Shown here in pieces: positions 44,125 through 55,139 of a stretch of DNA of 64,000 nucleotides. This DNA comes from Spirometra erinaceieuropaei (taxonomy: Eukaryota; Platyhelminthes; Cestoda; Diphyllobothriidea; Diphyllobothriidae). Every line of letters starts with the position of its first letter. Position 1 is the stretch's first letter. The stretch covers positions 4,459,650-4,523,649 of the forward strand of contig CACRXP010000001.1 of NCBI GenBank assembly GCA_902702965.1, in the 5' to 3' direction. The notes below the pieces were generated by a model. That model was not told where the DNA came from. It did not search any database and saw only the letters and a program-made list of their open reading frames with translations. A program made the translations under genes and the position numbers.

Positions 44125-44860
44125 GCCTTCAATTCAGATTGTCGCCTGCGGGCTAATAGAGTGTATATTGAATGCAGACAATTTAAGCGCAGGTAGCGAC
44201 TAAGTGTGTAGACCGTAAATGAAAAACAATTTTATTCCACATTTCTCTAAACTGAATGATTCTATATTTATGCTACAAATAGTTCGAGGCATTTAGCGGG
44301 ATATTTCAAAATTCCTCTTTCTTAGAAATTTTAAGGTTTATTTCGAGATATGGTGCATAATGGTCTTGTGGGTTTATTGAACTACGTGAAAATGATTGCG
44401 CTATCAGTTTCTTTTTGTTTCCTACCAAAAAATAAAGACAATACATTCCAGCATTCCGAAATATTTAAATGTTATGCTTTCTTCAAGCGATGTAAAAGTG
44501 CCTACAAGGGACCTTTGTTTATAATCGGAGTTCAGGGATTTTGGCGGACTTTTGTTTTTGTTTAACGCATTGCGAGGAATGCATGAGACCTACGCCCTCA
44601 CCAAGTGGGAGAAAACAGCAAGCCCTGAATCTTTGTGGCGCAAAATACGACGCGTGGCGAAAAAGTCGAATGTTGTTTTGAAAGGGGCTCTGCAGTACCG
44701 CTTAGTGTAGAATACTATTGCCATTTAATTCGCACGAGACGGAATGCTCTTTCAATCGGGCAAATTCCGCACCATTACGAAAATCACACTGGCAAAGGAT
44801 TACTCCTCAAGTAGAACGTGTTTCACGGTGGATCATTCACTCATTTATAAGCGCACTTCA
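44125..44860. other. Intergenic, nothing recognised
   Basis: No supported features. Confidence 0.4.
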
Positions 44861-44864
44861 CGCT

Positions 44865-45780
44865 AATAGACTTGCTGCAATAAGCACTTTCATGGTGTGA
44901 GTAAGGAAGATTCTTTACATGAGCTTGTAAAAGTGATCATCACCCAGCATGGTCACAGGGTGGTTCAGTCCCCTCGTGATACCGTTTTTCAAATACACAT
45001 CTTTTTGGCCGTCTGCAATCACTGGACTCAGTGGAAAATAGTACTCGTTTAGTACGCTTTTTTCACTGACTCTTGATGCCCCTGTAGATTCAAATATAGT
45101 TTGAAAAAGGCGTGATCAAAGCATAATTTTTCATATTCATTTGGTAACGAATCCGTTTCCGTTAATTTCATATTCGAAAAAAGTGCATATATAAGTTTTA
45201 AACGTTTTTCACTTCCCAGATAATTTTTAGTCCGATCCGCAGTTGCATTCTTGGACAAGTTATATTCCTGTCATGTAAAAAACACTTTACTCTATTTCAT
45301 CTACAGGATGGCATAATAGATTCGAAAAATTTTGTAGTGGGTGCGGACTGTGTTGTATACTTCACAAAATGCACTAATGAACGGACAAATGATGTTATTT
45401 AAATGGACCTTTACGATCTTAAAACTCTTGTGATAAAAAATGTTAAACCAAAAACACACTTTATTTGAGAATGCAATTTGACGAAAACATGATTTAATAG
45501 CAAACTAGCTCAAGAACGGATATTTTTGATTATGTTTCTATAAAATATAGTCGATTTTGCAAGGACAGTTAAAATAACAAGACAGAATTTACACTGCATA
45601 TGTAGTCATTTATTTCGAAGGTCGTTTTTAGAAGATAGAAAAGAAGTGCATTCAGATGTCAGCTTCCTAGTGCGACTGAAATAGTTGTGGATCATACGGC
45701 ACACTAACCGATATCGCAACTCTACTAAAGTAGTCTATTTCTGAATTCTGATTAGCATTTTATGAGGTTAGGTTAAACGG
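44865..45780. mobile_element. LTIR element, decayed
   Basis: Arms recognisable by CTTTTTGGCCGTCTGCAA, TGACTCTTGATGCCC and GATTCAAATATAG on the left, and TTATTTCGAAGGTCGTTTTTAGAAG, TAAAGTAGTCTATTTCTG and TAGCATTTTATGAGGTTAG on the right. The centre matches the inverse of 27.18-27.22 kb. Exact ends and TA flanks are eroded. Confidence 0.6.
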
Positions 45781-45784
45781 AGGA

Positions 45785-47176
45785 TCCCCGCGCTTCCCAA
45801 ACGATAAACATAATTACGAGATTCTCGTGAGTAAAAACCGTTTTTTTCAAGTATGGACTTTGAATGGGATGTAATTTCCAAGAAAGGGAGTGCAGCAAAT
45901 CGGGATTTCGTACCGTACTCCTAGACATTTGATTAAAATTTGCATAAAAATTGAATACAAATAAAAATATGCTCACTACTTTGAAAACTAATTGGAGGAA
46001 TGACATTTTATATGGATTTTAAAAATACGTAAGATGACATTTAGGCTTGCGCAAGGGGATTTTCAGTTGTCTTTCGTGGCCTCACTGAAGGGCATTTTTC
46101 GCCCTTAGAGCATATTTACGATGTCAGTCAGTGCTTCATGAGCTTCGGTGCGCGACTTCTGTCGTTTGCATTTTAGGAATTAACTTGCTAAACGTTGTTT
46201 AAGCTACCTGTGTACATTTTACATGTTCAAACACGTCTACCAGCTCCACTTTTCGCTCATTAGCATATTTAATGGATGCAAGCAAGCGTGAAAACATTCG
46301 CGAAGCTGTGGTTTCGAAAAGACTTCTTTCAGGGATATTTACCATATCTAACGTGCCGGTGACATAAAGGCAGTCGCAAACAATTTTCGGTGAAGTCACT
46401 CGTTAGGTATTTTTAAATCATTAGGGCCGCCTTCAGGGAAGGTCTGGATTATCTAGTATTTATTACAGTATGTTATAGGGAGGGCCCAATAAGAGCCGCG
46501 AAGAGAATAAATTAGCATGCAGATTGTCTCTTACCCCCTGCGTTTAGGGTGGGTAAAGGCCAGACGTGTTTTACCCTGTGTCTACTGTCCCATACCGTTC
46601 CTAATTCACTGACTTGTTTACAAATTGGTGTTTACAAGATCACTAGGCATTCATGCTTGAAGTTGGTGTGAATACGGCGTGGTAAATGACTCCACTTAAC
46701 TCCTGGTAGACTGTGGATCGTGTTATATGGGGTCTTATCTTGGTATCCTTTTGCAAACCGTTGTAAACGTACTGCCCAAAAACTGCTTCCCATGGCCTCA
46801 GACCACTACTCAAAATCTGTCATTTTTTGAGATTTTCCTCTCGTGTACATTTTAATTAACGTGCTAATTTTCGTTGCCATACGAAAGAGTATGATAGGAC
46901 TTTCGGGGGAAATGGAAGCATATCCTGTCTTTTCTCGCACTTTGTAGGCTTACTGTCTGACGTGCTGCCTTATCGGTAAAACCATCATTACCACTATTTC
47001 CGTATGACACCATCCAGTCTTCCGACAGTAAAGTGGGGTTCTTCGCCCTATCGTTGCCTTTCCTTTAAATTCTTATAGTGTTTCAGAGCCCATACCACAG
47101 TTATTCCTTTTGAAACCGCTTATGAGTGTAAGACTAGGCGATTGTTTGACAGTGAGATCTCTCGCTTTCTAACGGA

Positions 47177-47180
<4 letters not shown>
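45785..47180. other. Intergenic, nothing recognised
   Basis: No supported features. Confidence 0.4.

Positions 47181-47183
<3 letters not shown>

Positions 47184-47261
<78 letters not shown>
47184..47261. repeat. (GA)n microsatellite, 78 bp
   Basis: Uninterrupted GA run; purine strand on plus. Long GA/CT mirror repeats can form triplex DNA. Confidence 0.97.
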
Positions 47262-47262
<1 letters not shown>

Positions 47263-47392
47263 CTCCTTAACGTCAATGTCAAACGACGGGAAGGCTGACC
47301 GGGTTCTACTGTTGCGAAGCTGGATGCCTTGGCACTCACAGGGTAGTTGTGACACTAAGCCTGATTTCATGACCTTGACTGGTGTTTTCCAC

Positions 47393-47492
47393 AAGCGCGC
47401 GCATGCACGCACGAACCTCCGCGTGCGCAATTATCGATCATTGTGTGCGCGCGTGCGTGCGTGCACGCGGAGGCGTGTGCGCACGCACGCAA
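47393..47492. repeat. Alternating purine-pyrimidine hairpin region
   Basis: GCGCGCGCATGCACGCACG and TGTGTGCGCGCGTGCGTGCG tracts surround an inverted repeat (ACCTCCGCGTGCGC against GTGCACGCGGAGGC). Prone to Z-DNA and cruciform. The 154-residue frame across it is low-complexity Arg/Ala and not credible. Confidence 0.75.
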
Positions 47493-47499
47493 AAACAGC

Positions 47500-48945
47500 A
47501 TGCCGACCATCGCGCACTGCTGTTCACTTCTTGACTGTGAAATCCGACGCGTGCTGTGATCAGGGAAGTTGTATCTCTTTCCACGTGGTAGGCAAAGATG
47601 GGGTGAAGGGGAGGAGAGCGGATGCGCGAATAACTGTGGCATCCAGTTTCACAATTTGCACTTTAGGACAGCCGACTATCTGCTTTTGGAGCCAAGAGAT
47701 TTCGCAGCGCCTACGGCACGTAGGTGGGAACCCTCGATGAATACAATCCTCAGTGCCGATGTGAGGGCGCGTCTTAATCGGAAAAATAGCATAGCAGCAT
47801 CCCTGCTCTCTGCTGCCAAGACACACCGGGCTAGATACAAATTATAAGACGGAGCAAGGACGTCTCGGTTGGATTTAACACAGTAGCCAGCCAGGTTATT
47901 TGACTTCCATCGATGAGTCACAGACCGCATCAAGTCCTATCTCTCCATTAAATCGAACATCGTGCACCTGGAGCGACAGCGTCCTCCACTGTCAGTACTG
48001 ACTAGCCGAACACCCACCAGTTTGTAAATCATGCCTGACAAACGACAGCACTACGCTGGAGACAGCATTTAACTGCGCGCGATTCTAAATTCAACTACGA
48101 TTTCCTCCGCAGTGTTATCACATTACATCTGTTTTTATCGTGACCTGTTATTAAGCTCAACTCAAGGCGAATGGAGAAAAGACTAACCAATGAATGCTCA
48201 GACCTCCCACCCTTAACACCCTCTTACTAAGCGTATACCGGACACTAACATCGACAGAACCATGCATCATATCTTCGATTATCCGTATCTATTCTGCTTC
48301 CGTTAGAGCCCAATTAGAGGGGTTTACCGCAGCATGAAAGGTCGCCTTAATCTGCAATTTATCGCGCGATTGATAACCCCTTAAGCCACAAATTGTAAAG
48401 CGTCACGATTATATGGACATACCTTGCTGTGAGTAAATATTGCGCGGCATAAGCGCCCCTCGTCCTGGCATATGTCAGCGGCGAGACCGGTTTAAAGTCG
48501 TAGTTAATGTTCGTGACTTGTACTGCGGTCCTTGAAACCCATGCGATACATCGGTGGGTCAGGATACCTGTCAAAATGTATTCTTGTCTCCCCGAAGAGT
48601 CTCGAGAAAGCCCCTTCTTGACTCTGTTGGGTTTTCAGCCTATTGCTCTGACCACTCATTATTGATTTTCTCCCTAACGTTCACGGTGTGTTCGGGCACA
48701 AGAAATTTTTTCTTGTTCGTGTTTGAATTGTGGTCTTGCGCCTTAGTAGACCAATTTGATAATTTTGGAAGTTATCGTAGTAGCATCTACAAGCAAGTTC
48801 CTGTAACATAGCTCTGTGCGTACGTGGTTCGGGCTTTAGCAATGACATGTGAGAATTAGTGTAACCCCTTCAATTCGCAGACTTCATGTCTCTCCGCGCT
48901 AAAGTACCCCCTTTTGGGACGTTTTTACGCAACACCCAAACCGAT
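47500..48945. other. Intergenic, nothing recognised
   Basis: Several overlapping short frames on both strands (47.56-47.93 kb) with no recognisable domain. Confidence 0.35.
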
Positions 48946-48949
48946 GCAT

Positions 48950-49330
48950 GATTCAGCAAAGTGAATGACTTCGAGGAATCCTCGGTTTCTGTTGAATCAG
49001 TTGGTGTCAACCGTACGAGTTCTGTCCCAAACAAAAGCGCATGCAGTACCGACTGTATACTTGTCTGCTTCAGTCAGGTGCTGCCGACTCTGTTGCCAAC
49101 TGAGACTTATGCATGTGCGGAAAGACCGTACTTCCAGGTTGACCAGAATGTCCTGAATTACAGGTAACACAGTGGAATTTGCGGGCGATCTCACTCGTAT
49201 CCAAAAAGCTAACCTCATCCTTAGGACGACAAAAATGGACGCATTTTACAGTCGTCAGTTTATTCGTCACTTGTAGTTGATGTTTCCTCTGGGCGTCTTT
49301 CAATGATTTCAGGCGCATTCTGAACGTAAA
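48950..49330 (-). pseudogene. PLE endonuclease fragment (minus)
   Basis: Minus strand: RPKDEVSFLDTS, FHCVTCNSGHSGQPGSTVF and MHKSQLATESAAPD, then AFVWDRTRTVDTN after frame changes. These match the linker, the GIY-YIG Cys pair and the 'WDRTR' block of the 35 kb lineage (KFAWDKTRIVG). Short and frame-broken. Confidence 0.55.
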
Positions 49331-49569
49331 GAACGATTCGTCACGTCAGTGACAATTTTCGAAGATATGGAAGCGGGAATTTTAATCTCTGCCCAACACG
49401 CACAGACGATCCTCCGGCAAATAAAGCAGTTTGGTGTTACCATCCCCCACATCCCGACATCATTTTGTGCGTAGCGTTATCTCAAGTGAAAGATCCCATC
49501 CCTTGAGAGCAGTAGTCGGGCGGTGCTCGTCCCTGAGCTTTTACTTGACATGAATAAATGAACGCAAGC

Positions 49570-49800
49570 TAGTTGATATGACCTGTTTGTCTCCTGGTTT
49601 TGCGCACGCACTTAAATGTCATCGCCGATTCATTTCAGATGGCGCCAAAATGATCATCATGGTCGATAAAAACTCGGCACGACAATTCCTTGAGGCTTGG
49701 TGCCCTTATAGAAGCCTCATCAACCGCCATGTCAATCTGGAGGCTCATTGCCTAGGTGTGACTGCGTGGTTCATTAACCCTCCACTCACACCAAAAAACA
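49570..49800 (+). pseudogene. PLE endonuclease C-terminal fragment (plus)
   Basis: HRRFISDGAKMIIMVDKNSARQFLEAWCPYRSLINRHVNLEAH has the order of the end of PLE GIY-YIG domains (compare REFLETIHSDNECIKRHVELY at 35.25 kb). It is opposed to the fragment at 49.0-49.3 kb, so two different insertions or one rearranged element. Confidence 0.5.
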
Positions 49801-49944
49801 CCAATGGTTAACCCATATCAGGACTGGAAAATGTCTCAGTGATAAGCCATTGTCCCTTTCTGATGCGGCAGGCCGTAGCAAGCCTTTAGCACTTCTTGTA
49901 GCTACTATCGACAGTTCGACCATCGTTGCCGGCGATGTCCACCG

Positions 49945-50935
49945 TGTGCTACACAGCAGAGTGAAGTAGGCACGGCGACTTGCGCGTGATTGCTTTTATA
50001 ATGGCAGTAGACTTGCAATGAATCTACCGCACTCCCTCCTCCTCCTCCTCCTCCTCCCTCACCTGAAGCCGGTGTCAAGAAAGAGTCAAGAAGACCGGAG
50101 GCGGGGGAGGGTACCGGTGGATAGCACGGTCAAGCCCGCACCTTGGTGCTCTGCTCCGTACCCCCTGGTCCACATAGCAAATGACCAATATTTTAACCAA
50201 CAACAAAAGGGGCTGGCGCTCCGAGGCCGCACCTAGGCGTGCTGTCACACCTGGCTCGGATCCCACGGAGTGGGCATACCATCAAGGCCACACTAAGAAG
50301 GAGCCATTGCAGACTGCCTCTTAGGCCACCAGTCGGCGCTCCACACAGACACACAACACTGGGCCGACTGCAAGGTCCGAGTTATCCCGTCAATTGGCGA
50401 CCTTCCAAGCCCGGTTTTTTGCGCACCGTGATAGCTTCAAGCGCGTCAGATTGTTGATAGAGAGGAAAATGCTCTGAATCGTCGACCTCACTCGCCCTTC
50501 CCATTCCCAGGCCCCAGACACTGTTCGAGCCGGTCAGTTGACAGGTGTGGAGAATGGGCGCGGTGGCTGACATGTCTAATGACCCTGTCTGCGCGGGCCA
50601 CACGCATGACCTGACCCCCCAAACATAAGCACTCGGATTTCACACAACGGGGGCTGAGCAGCGTACATCTCACATGCGTGAAAGGGCCGTAGGTCACGCT
50701 AAGAAGGGACCGTTTCAGCCTGTTTTTTCAGCAAACCAGTCCGACACTCACACAAAAACACAATTAGGTTGACATCGTGGACTGAGTTGGAGCGTTGGAC
50801 AGCGGCCTTCGAGACCACGGTTCTTGGCGCAAAGTGATAGTCTCAGACTCGAATAACACATGCAGCAGAGTAGCCGCATGGAGACGGAGCCGAGACGCGC
50901 TTTTCCCACTTGCGTGGGAGGCGGCGATTGGATGC
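49945..50935 (+). repeat. Family C repeat, long copy with internal duplication
   Basis: Starts near GACTTGCGCGTGATTGC, then CTTGCAATGAATCTACCGCAC, a CTC/CCT tract (50,033-50,060), AAGAAGACCGGAGGCGGGGG, CCCTGGTCCACATAG, CACACTAAGAAGGAGCCATTGCAG and CGAGTTATCCCGTCAATTGG. From 50.69 kb the later part repeats (CACGCTAAGAAGGGACCGTTTCAGCC ... GACCACGGTTCTTGGCGC). Same layout as 23.96-24.84 kb. No protein. Confidence 0.65.
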
Positions 50936-50991
50936 TGGTAGTGGGTGATGATGTTATGTGATGTCGGTGGAGGAAGATGTGATGGTATGGT

Positions 50992-51887
50992 TTAACCGGC
51001 AGTCGTCTGCCGCAGGTTTTCTTGAATGCGCATGTAGCCTAATAGGCCTATGCGGTGGGTGAGTGTGCGGGTGCAGTGAGGGCAGTTAAGGCGGATGCGG
51101 CGAGTGCATATGGGTGTCCCAGGCACCGGTTCGCCAGTCCCCCTGCAATGGATTAGCAAGTAACCGACCAGGCCGATGTGTGAGGTGAATGTACGGGGAC
51201 AGTGTGGGAGGAAGAGTCGGCAGTGTCAGTGTCGGTTTCGGAGATAGTTGCGGTGGTGGAACTGTTGAGGGTGGACAAGCTGGGCGACGATGCGTGCGTT
51301 GGGTTAGGCATGGTGGGTGCGTAGGATGTGTCGAGTGTGGTTGAGCTGGTGGTGGCGGGCGTGCTGGGCGGCGGGGTGGGGGTTGAGCAAGGCATAGTGG
51401 ATGTGCAGGAGGTACTAGGTGCGTCGAGACTGCGGTCAGTTCCGCTCTCGTTGATACGTATGTGACCCGATAGGCTCAGGCGGCGATTAAATGTGCGAGG
51501 GTAGTGTGGATAGTGGAGGTGAATGCGTCTGGTGTATGTTGGTGCTCCAGGCACTGGTTTGCCAGTCTCTGTGCGATAGATTCGCAAGTGACCGATCAGG
51601 CCGATGTGTGAGGTGAAGGTGCGGTTGCAATGAGAACATGTATGAACCGAGACCGCATCGCTGGCGTTGACGGTGGGGTAGTTAATGCTTGTTGGTGTGT
51701 CAGGGTTGTGTGCAGTGGCGGTGGGTACAGGAGCCGCCGTATCGGATGTTGAGCCAGTGGAGAAGGAGAGTGGTGGTGGGGGTTCGTGAGTGCGGTCAGT
51801 TTTAGTTGTCGGCAGAGTTGAGTGAGAAGACAGCAACTGGTGTAGTCCGGGTGTTGCAGTTGGTACGAAGATGTACCACAAGCGCAC
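50992..51887 (-). pseudogene. C2H2 zinc-finger C-terminus of a retroelement protein
   Basis: Minus strand, open for 244 residues from 51,887. A finger CSHCNRTFTSHIGLIGHLRIYR (last His now Tyr) is followed by TETGKPVPGAP and a second finger with both Cys changed to Tyr (YPHYPRTF). Then comes a Ser/Thr/Pro-rich linker and ETDTADSS, where one lost base shifts the frame. The next frame gives PHCPRTFTSHIGLVGYL, GTGEPVPGTP, NCPHCTRTLTHRIGLLGYM and ends ENLRQTTAG. I associate such repeated finger pairs with the 3' end of tapeworm LINE-like proteins; no RT is visible upstream, so it is a 5'-truncated copy. Confidence 0.6.
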
Positions 51888-51969
51888 ATCTGTCTGCCTA
51901 ATGTAAGCACTAGATTCACAAATGCTCTAGTGTGAATAGATCGCCTCTTACTGTGCCTCATCTTTGATG

Positions 51970-52595
51970 ACCTGCTGACATCGCCAGCTTGAAAAGTCCC
52001 GAGAAAAACTCGATTTCTCCAGAAAATGCCACCTCTGCGTTACTTCTGTTCAGGATGCACGCTGCCTTGGATCATTAATTTCCTCCGAAATTATTGGGCG
52101 ACCTTGTTAAAAATTCTTAGTCGTAAACTTTCCCCGATTTGATTTGAAGGCTAGTATGTATGATTGAGTTCAAATCGATCAGTGTCAGTGGAATTTCTGT
52201 ATCATGTTCACATTTTGTTTACAGGCAGTGTAAGCTAAAAACTCAAACACGTGTTTCGTCTATTTTATATTGTTGCATGCAGTAAATTCAAGGAATTCGG
52301 CTGCCTAATGATATCCATCGTCACGTATACATCATAAAAAGCTGGTTTCAAGTTCTCGAAGTTTCATTAGTAGGTTGCTTAGCTCAGGTTGGGACTGAAA
52401 GAGTGCTGTATCACGTTTTTCGTGTTATCCCGGTTCCCCTTTTATGAAGCTAACCGTATTCCATTTCTCATTCTACTTCTATCTGCTATGACTCAAACAT
52501 ACCGCCTTCGCTTGCATTTCCAGAATGGCGTACGGACTAAGTAAGAGGTCCTTCATTAAGGTGCAGTCTGGATTCTTGTGTCGCTCTACTCTATT
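51970..52595. other. Intergenic, nothing recognised
   Basis: No supported features. Confidence 0.4.
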
Positions 52596-52599
52596 TCAG

Positions 52600-54383
52600 C
52601 CAATACTGGGGAAAACTGATAGCAAACTTATTCATTATGCAGTTGAAGTAAGTCTTCATAGGATACCGAACTTTTCCGACTACGCAACGCTCACTACTAA
52701 CTAGACAACAACTCTCGGCCCTAACTGACCTTCGTAGGACTGCTAAAGTCATCATCCCAAGATCTGACGAAGGAAGCGGTGTCGTGATCCTAAACAAGAC
52801 TGACTATGTGAGAAAGATGGAAGCGATAGCGGGTGACTCCGGAAAATTTTCCTCGGAAACCCACGAGGAGGAAGAAACAAGAACAATAGAAAACCTTATT
52901 GGGAAAAAGGTAAAATAGTTACTTGAAAAGCAAATAATAGACGAAAACATGGCTGCGTGTCTTAGGCCTGTAGGTTCGCATATTCCCGTACTATATGGAC
53001 TGCCAAAATTGCACAAACCAGGGGTACCATTACGACCAATTTTATCAATGAGGAATTCGCCTCAATATAAACTTGCCCAATGGTTATTCCAACATATCGA
53101 ACCAATCAGACACAACCTTGCCGTTTGCACTACTGAAGATACTGTCACCTTCGCAGATGAGCTAAAGAATCAGAATTTACTGAATAAGCACACGATCTCG
53201 CCTGGCGTGCAGAGCCTGTTTACAAATGTGCCACTGGATGAAACAATCGACATAATTTTGAGCATACGGGTGAAACACACCAGTCACCAAAGCGACTGCG
53301 GGAACTACTACAGATATGCACAAAGAATGAACAGTTCTTGTCTAACGGGTGGCTGTATCGACAGATCGACGGTGTAGCTATGGGCAGTCCATTGGGGCCA
53401 ATCCTAGGGAGTATTTTCATGTCTAATCTCGAGCGACAACTAGCCCAGAACTTACAACGAGCCTCATTCTATAGGCGATGTGTGAATGACGTTTTCGTCA
53501 TAGTCAAAAGCCCGGGCGACAGAGAACTACTACTCAAGGCCCTGAACAAAGCACATGCAAAGATCAAATTTACGATTGAGCATGAAAAGAACGACACACT
53601 GCCTTCCCTGGATATTCTTGTACGTAGGCGGGCAGATGGCTCTATTCAGGGATCCATCTACCGAAAAGCCCCCCATGGAAAGGACAATGCATGCACTTCG
53701 TCAGTTTCGCCCCAATTCAGAGAAAACGGAACTTGGTTTTGTGCCTGTTCAACAGAGCCACCAGAATCTGCTCCTCAGATACGATTGATGACGAACTCAA
53801 TTCCCTCAAGAACGTTTTTCCTGCGGACGGGTAGCCGGAGAAATTCATCAATAAATATCACCATCCCAGACAAGGAATTCCTGACGAAATATCTGTACCA
53901 AAAAAGCCAGCGACCATCTACCACCCCTTCAAGGGTGATGTGTCAAACGTGATCAAACGACGACCTCGGCGCACAATTGAAAGGACGTATGCCGCCTCTA
54001 ACTTGTTGTTTATAAGCACTACAAAAGCGATTCCAGTTAGACCAACTAAAGAAATTTTGCCTATGCACGCCACATCAAACTGTATTTATGAGTTTACATG
54101 TAGTTGCGGATGCAAGTACATTGGGCGCACGCAAAGGCAGTTCGGTCAGCTGAGCACATGTTGAAGTGGCTGCTTAAGGCGGAAAAAAGGTATCCAGGAC
54201 CTCAATTACAAAGCACCTAGTGGACACAGGCCATACGGTGGACCGAAAGGTCGAATTCAAGGTCCTAATTCGGGCGACGACCCCGCGTCTCTTGCGCTTT
54301 GCAGAGGCGGCTGCAATACGGAGGCGGAAACAAGGACTCTGTAAGCAGCTGGACCACGTGATAAACCTGGCGCTACCATGGTA
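52600..54383 (+). pseudogene. Penelope-like element, most complete copy (RT + GIY-YIG)
   Basis: From about 52,690: TRQQLSALTDLRR, RSDEGSGVVILNK, HIPVLYGLPKLHKPG and LRPILSMRNSP, then motif A VQSLFTNVPLDETID. After a frameshift near 53,260 come GWLYRQIDGVAMGSPLGPI (motif B) and RCVNDVFVIV (motif C, YVDD altered to CVND, so a catalytic Asp is lost). A second frameshift near 53,690 leads to the linker; a stop stands in it at about 53,842. The endonuclease begins CIYEFTCSCGCKYIGRTQRQ and ends, in another frame, with LLRFAEAAAIRRRKQGL near 54,330. Another stop lies at 52,917. Same lineage as 38.7-39.7 kb; not functional. Confidence 0.8.
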
Positions 54384-54389
54384 AGGATC

Positions 54390-54690
54390 GATAATGGGCG
54401 AAACCCTGTTCCCATATACGACCTCTCATTTCGCCCCCACCTCCCCCCTCCCCCTCCCCGGTATGACTGAATGCTGCCCGCGCGTTGCACTTTTAATAAC
54501 GCCTGGTAAGTTATCACTGTAATCCTAACTTGCATGCTTAGATGACTTCTCTCCCCCTCCCCCCTCGTCATGCGCACCCGCATACTAGACCCATGTTTCA
54601 TGTTACCTATCAGGTTTTATCTCTCTAGGTCGATCGCTGATTGAACAGTTTGTCTTGCCATATAACCACGCAATGACCGTGTGCAGCTGT
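54390..54690. other. PLE 3' flank, C-rich
   Basis: C-rich runs (CCTCCCCCCTCCCCCTCCCC and a second run at 54.55 kb), as also seen after the 38.7-39.7 kb PLE, so probably the 3' untranslated part of this lineage. No hammerhead motif found here. Confidence 0.4.
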
Positions 54691-54692
54691 AT

Positions 54693-54711
54693 GGTTAGGG
54701 TTAGGGTTAGG
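54693..54711. repeat. Short telomere-like (TTAGGG)3
   Basis: GGTTAGGGTTAGGGTTAGG on plus, then ACACGGGAATAGG. A second short run lies at 55,017-55,029, also followed by a GGACACAGGCATAGG-like phrase, so the two form a direct repeat about 340 bp apart. Confidence 0.8.
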
Positions 54712-54744
54712 ACACGGGAATAGGTGTTCCATTGAGGCCACCTG

Positions 54745-54935
54745 TACTACGGAGACCCCTTGTTTGTTGTGGACCAGGGAGTGTGGCGGTACGCCCAGGT
54801 GCGGGTCCGGCCGTGTCAGCCACCTGCGCTCCCTTTCGCCAGCGGTCTTCTTGACTGTTTTGATAGCGGGCCCAGGTGGGGGAGGAGGAGAGAGTGTGGT
54901 AGATTATGCGCAAGTCTGCTATCATTATAGAAGAA
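54745..54935 (-). repeat. Family C dispersed repeat
   Basis: Minus strand: GCGCATAATCTACCACACTC, CTCCTCCCCCACCTGGGCC, AGTCAAGAAGACCGCTGGCG, GCAGGTGGCTGACACGG, CCGCACCTGGGCGTACCGCC and CCTGGTCCACAACAA. It lies between the two telomere-like runs. Confidence 0.65.
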
Positions 54936-55139
54936 ATCACGCACTAGGCACCGTCCCTGCTATCAGCCTGCTGTGGAGCACATGGTTGACTCCGTCATTC
55001 ACGACGGTAGGACTGCCGTTAGGGTTAGGATACGTGTTGAAGTTGGATTTGGGGTTGGTATTAGGACACAGGCATAGGAACCCCCTAGAATTTAGCGCGA
55101 GCCCACCTGTACTGCGGGGAGTCCCCCATTCCCGTGTCA

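Noticed and set aside
47276..47740. 154-residue plus-strand frame
   Set aside because: Runs through alternating GC/GT tracts; Arg/Ala low complexity and several overlapping frames.
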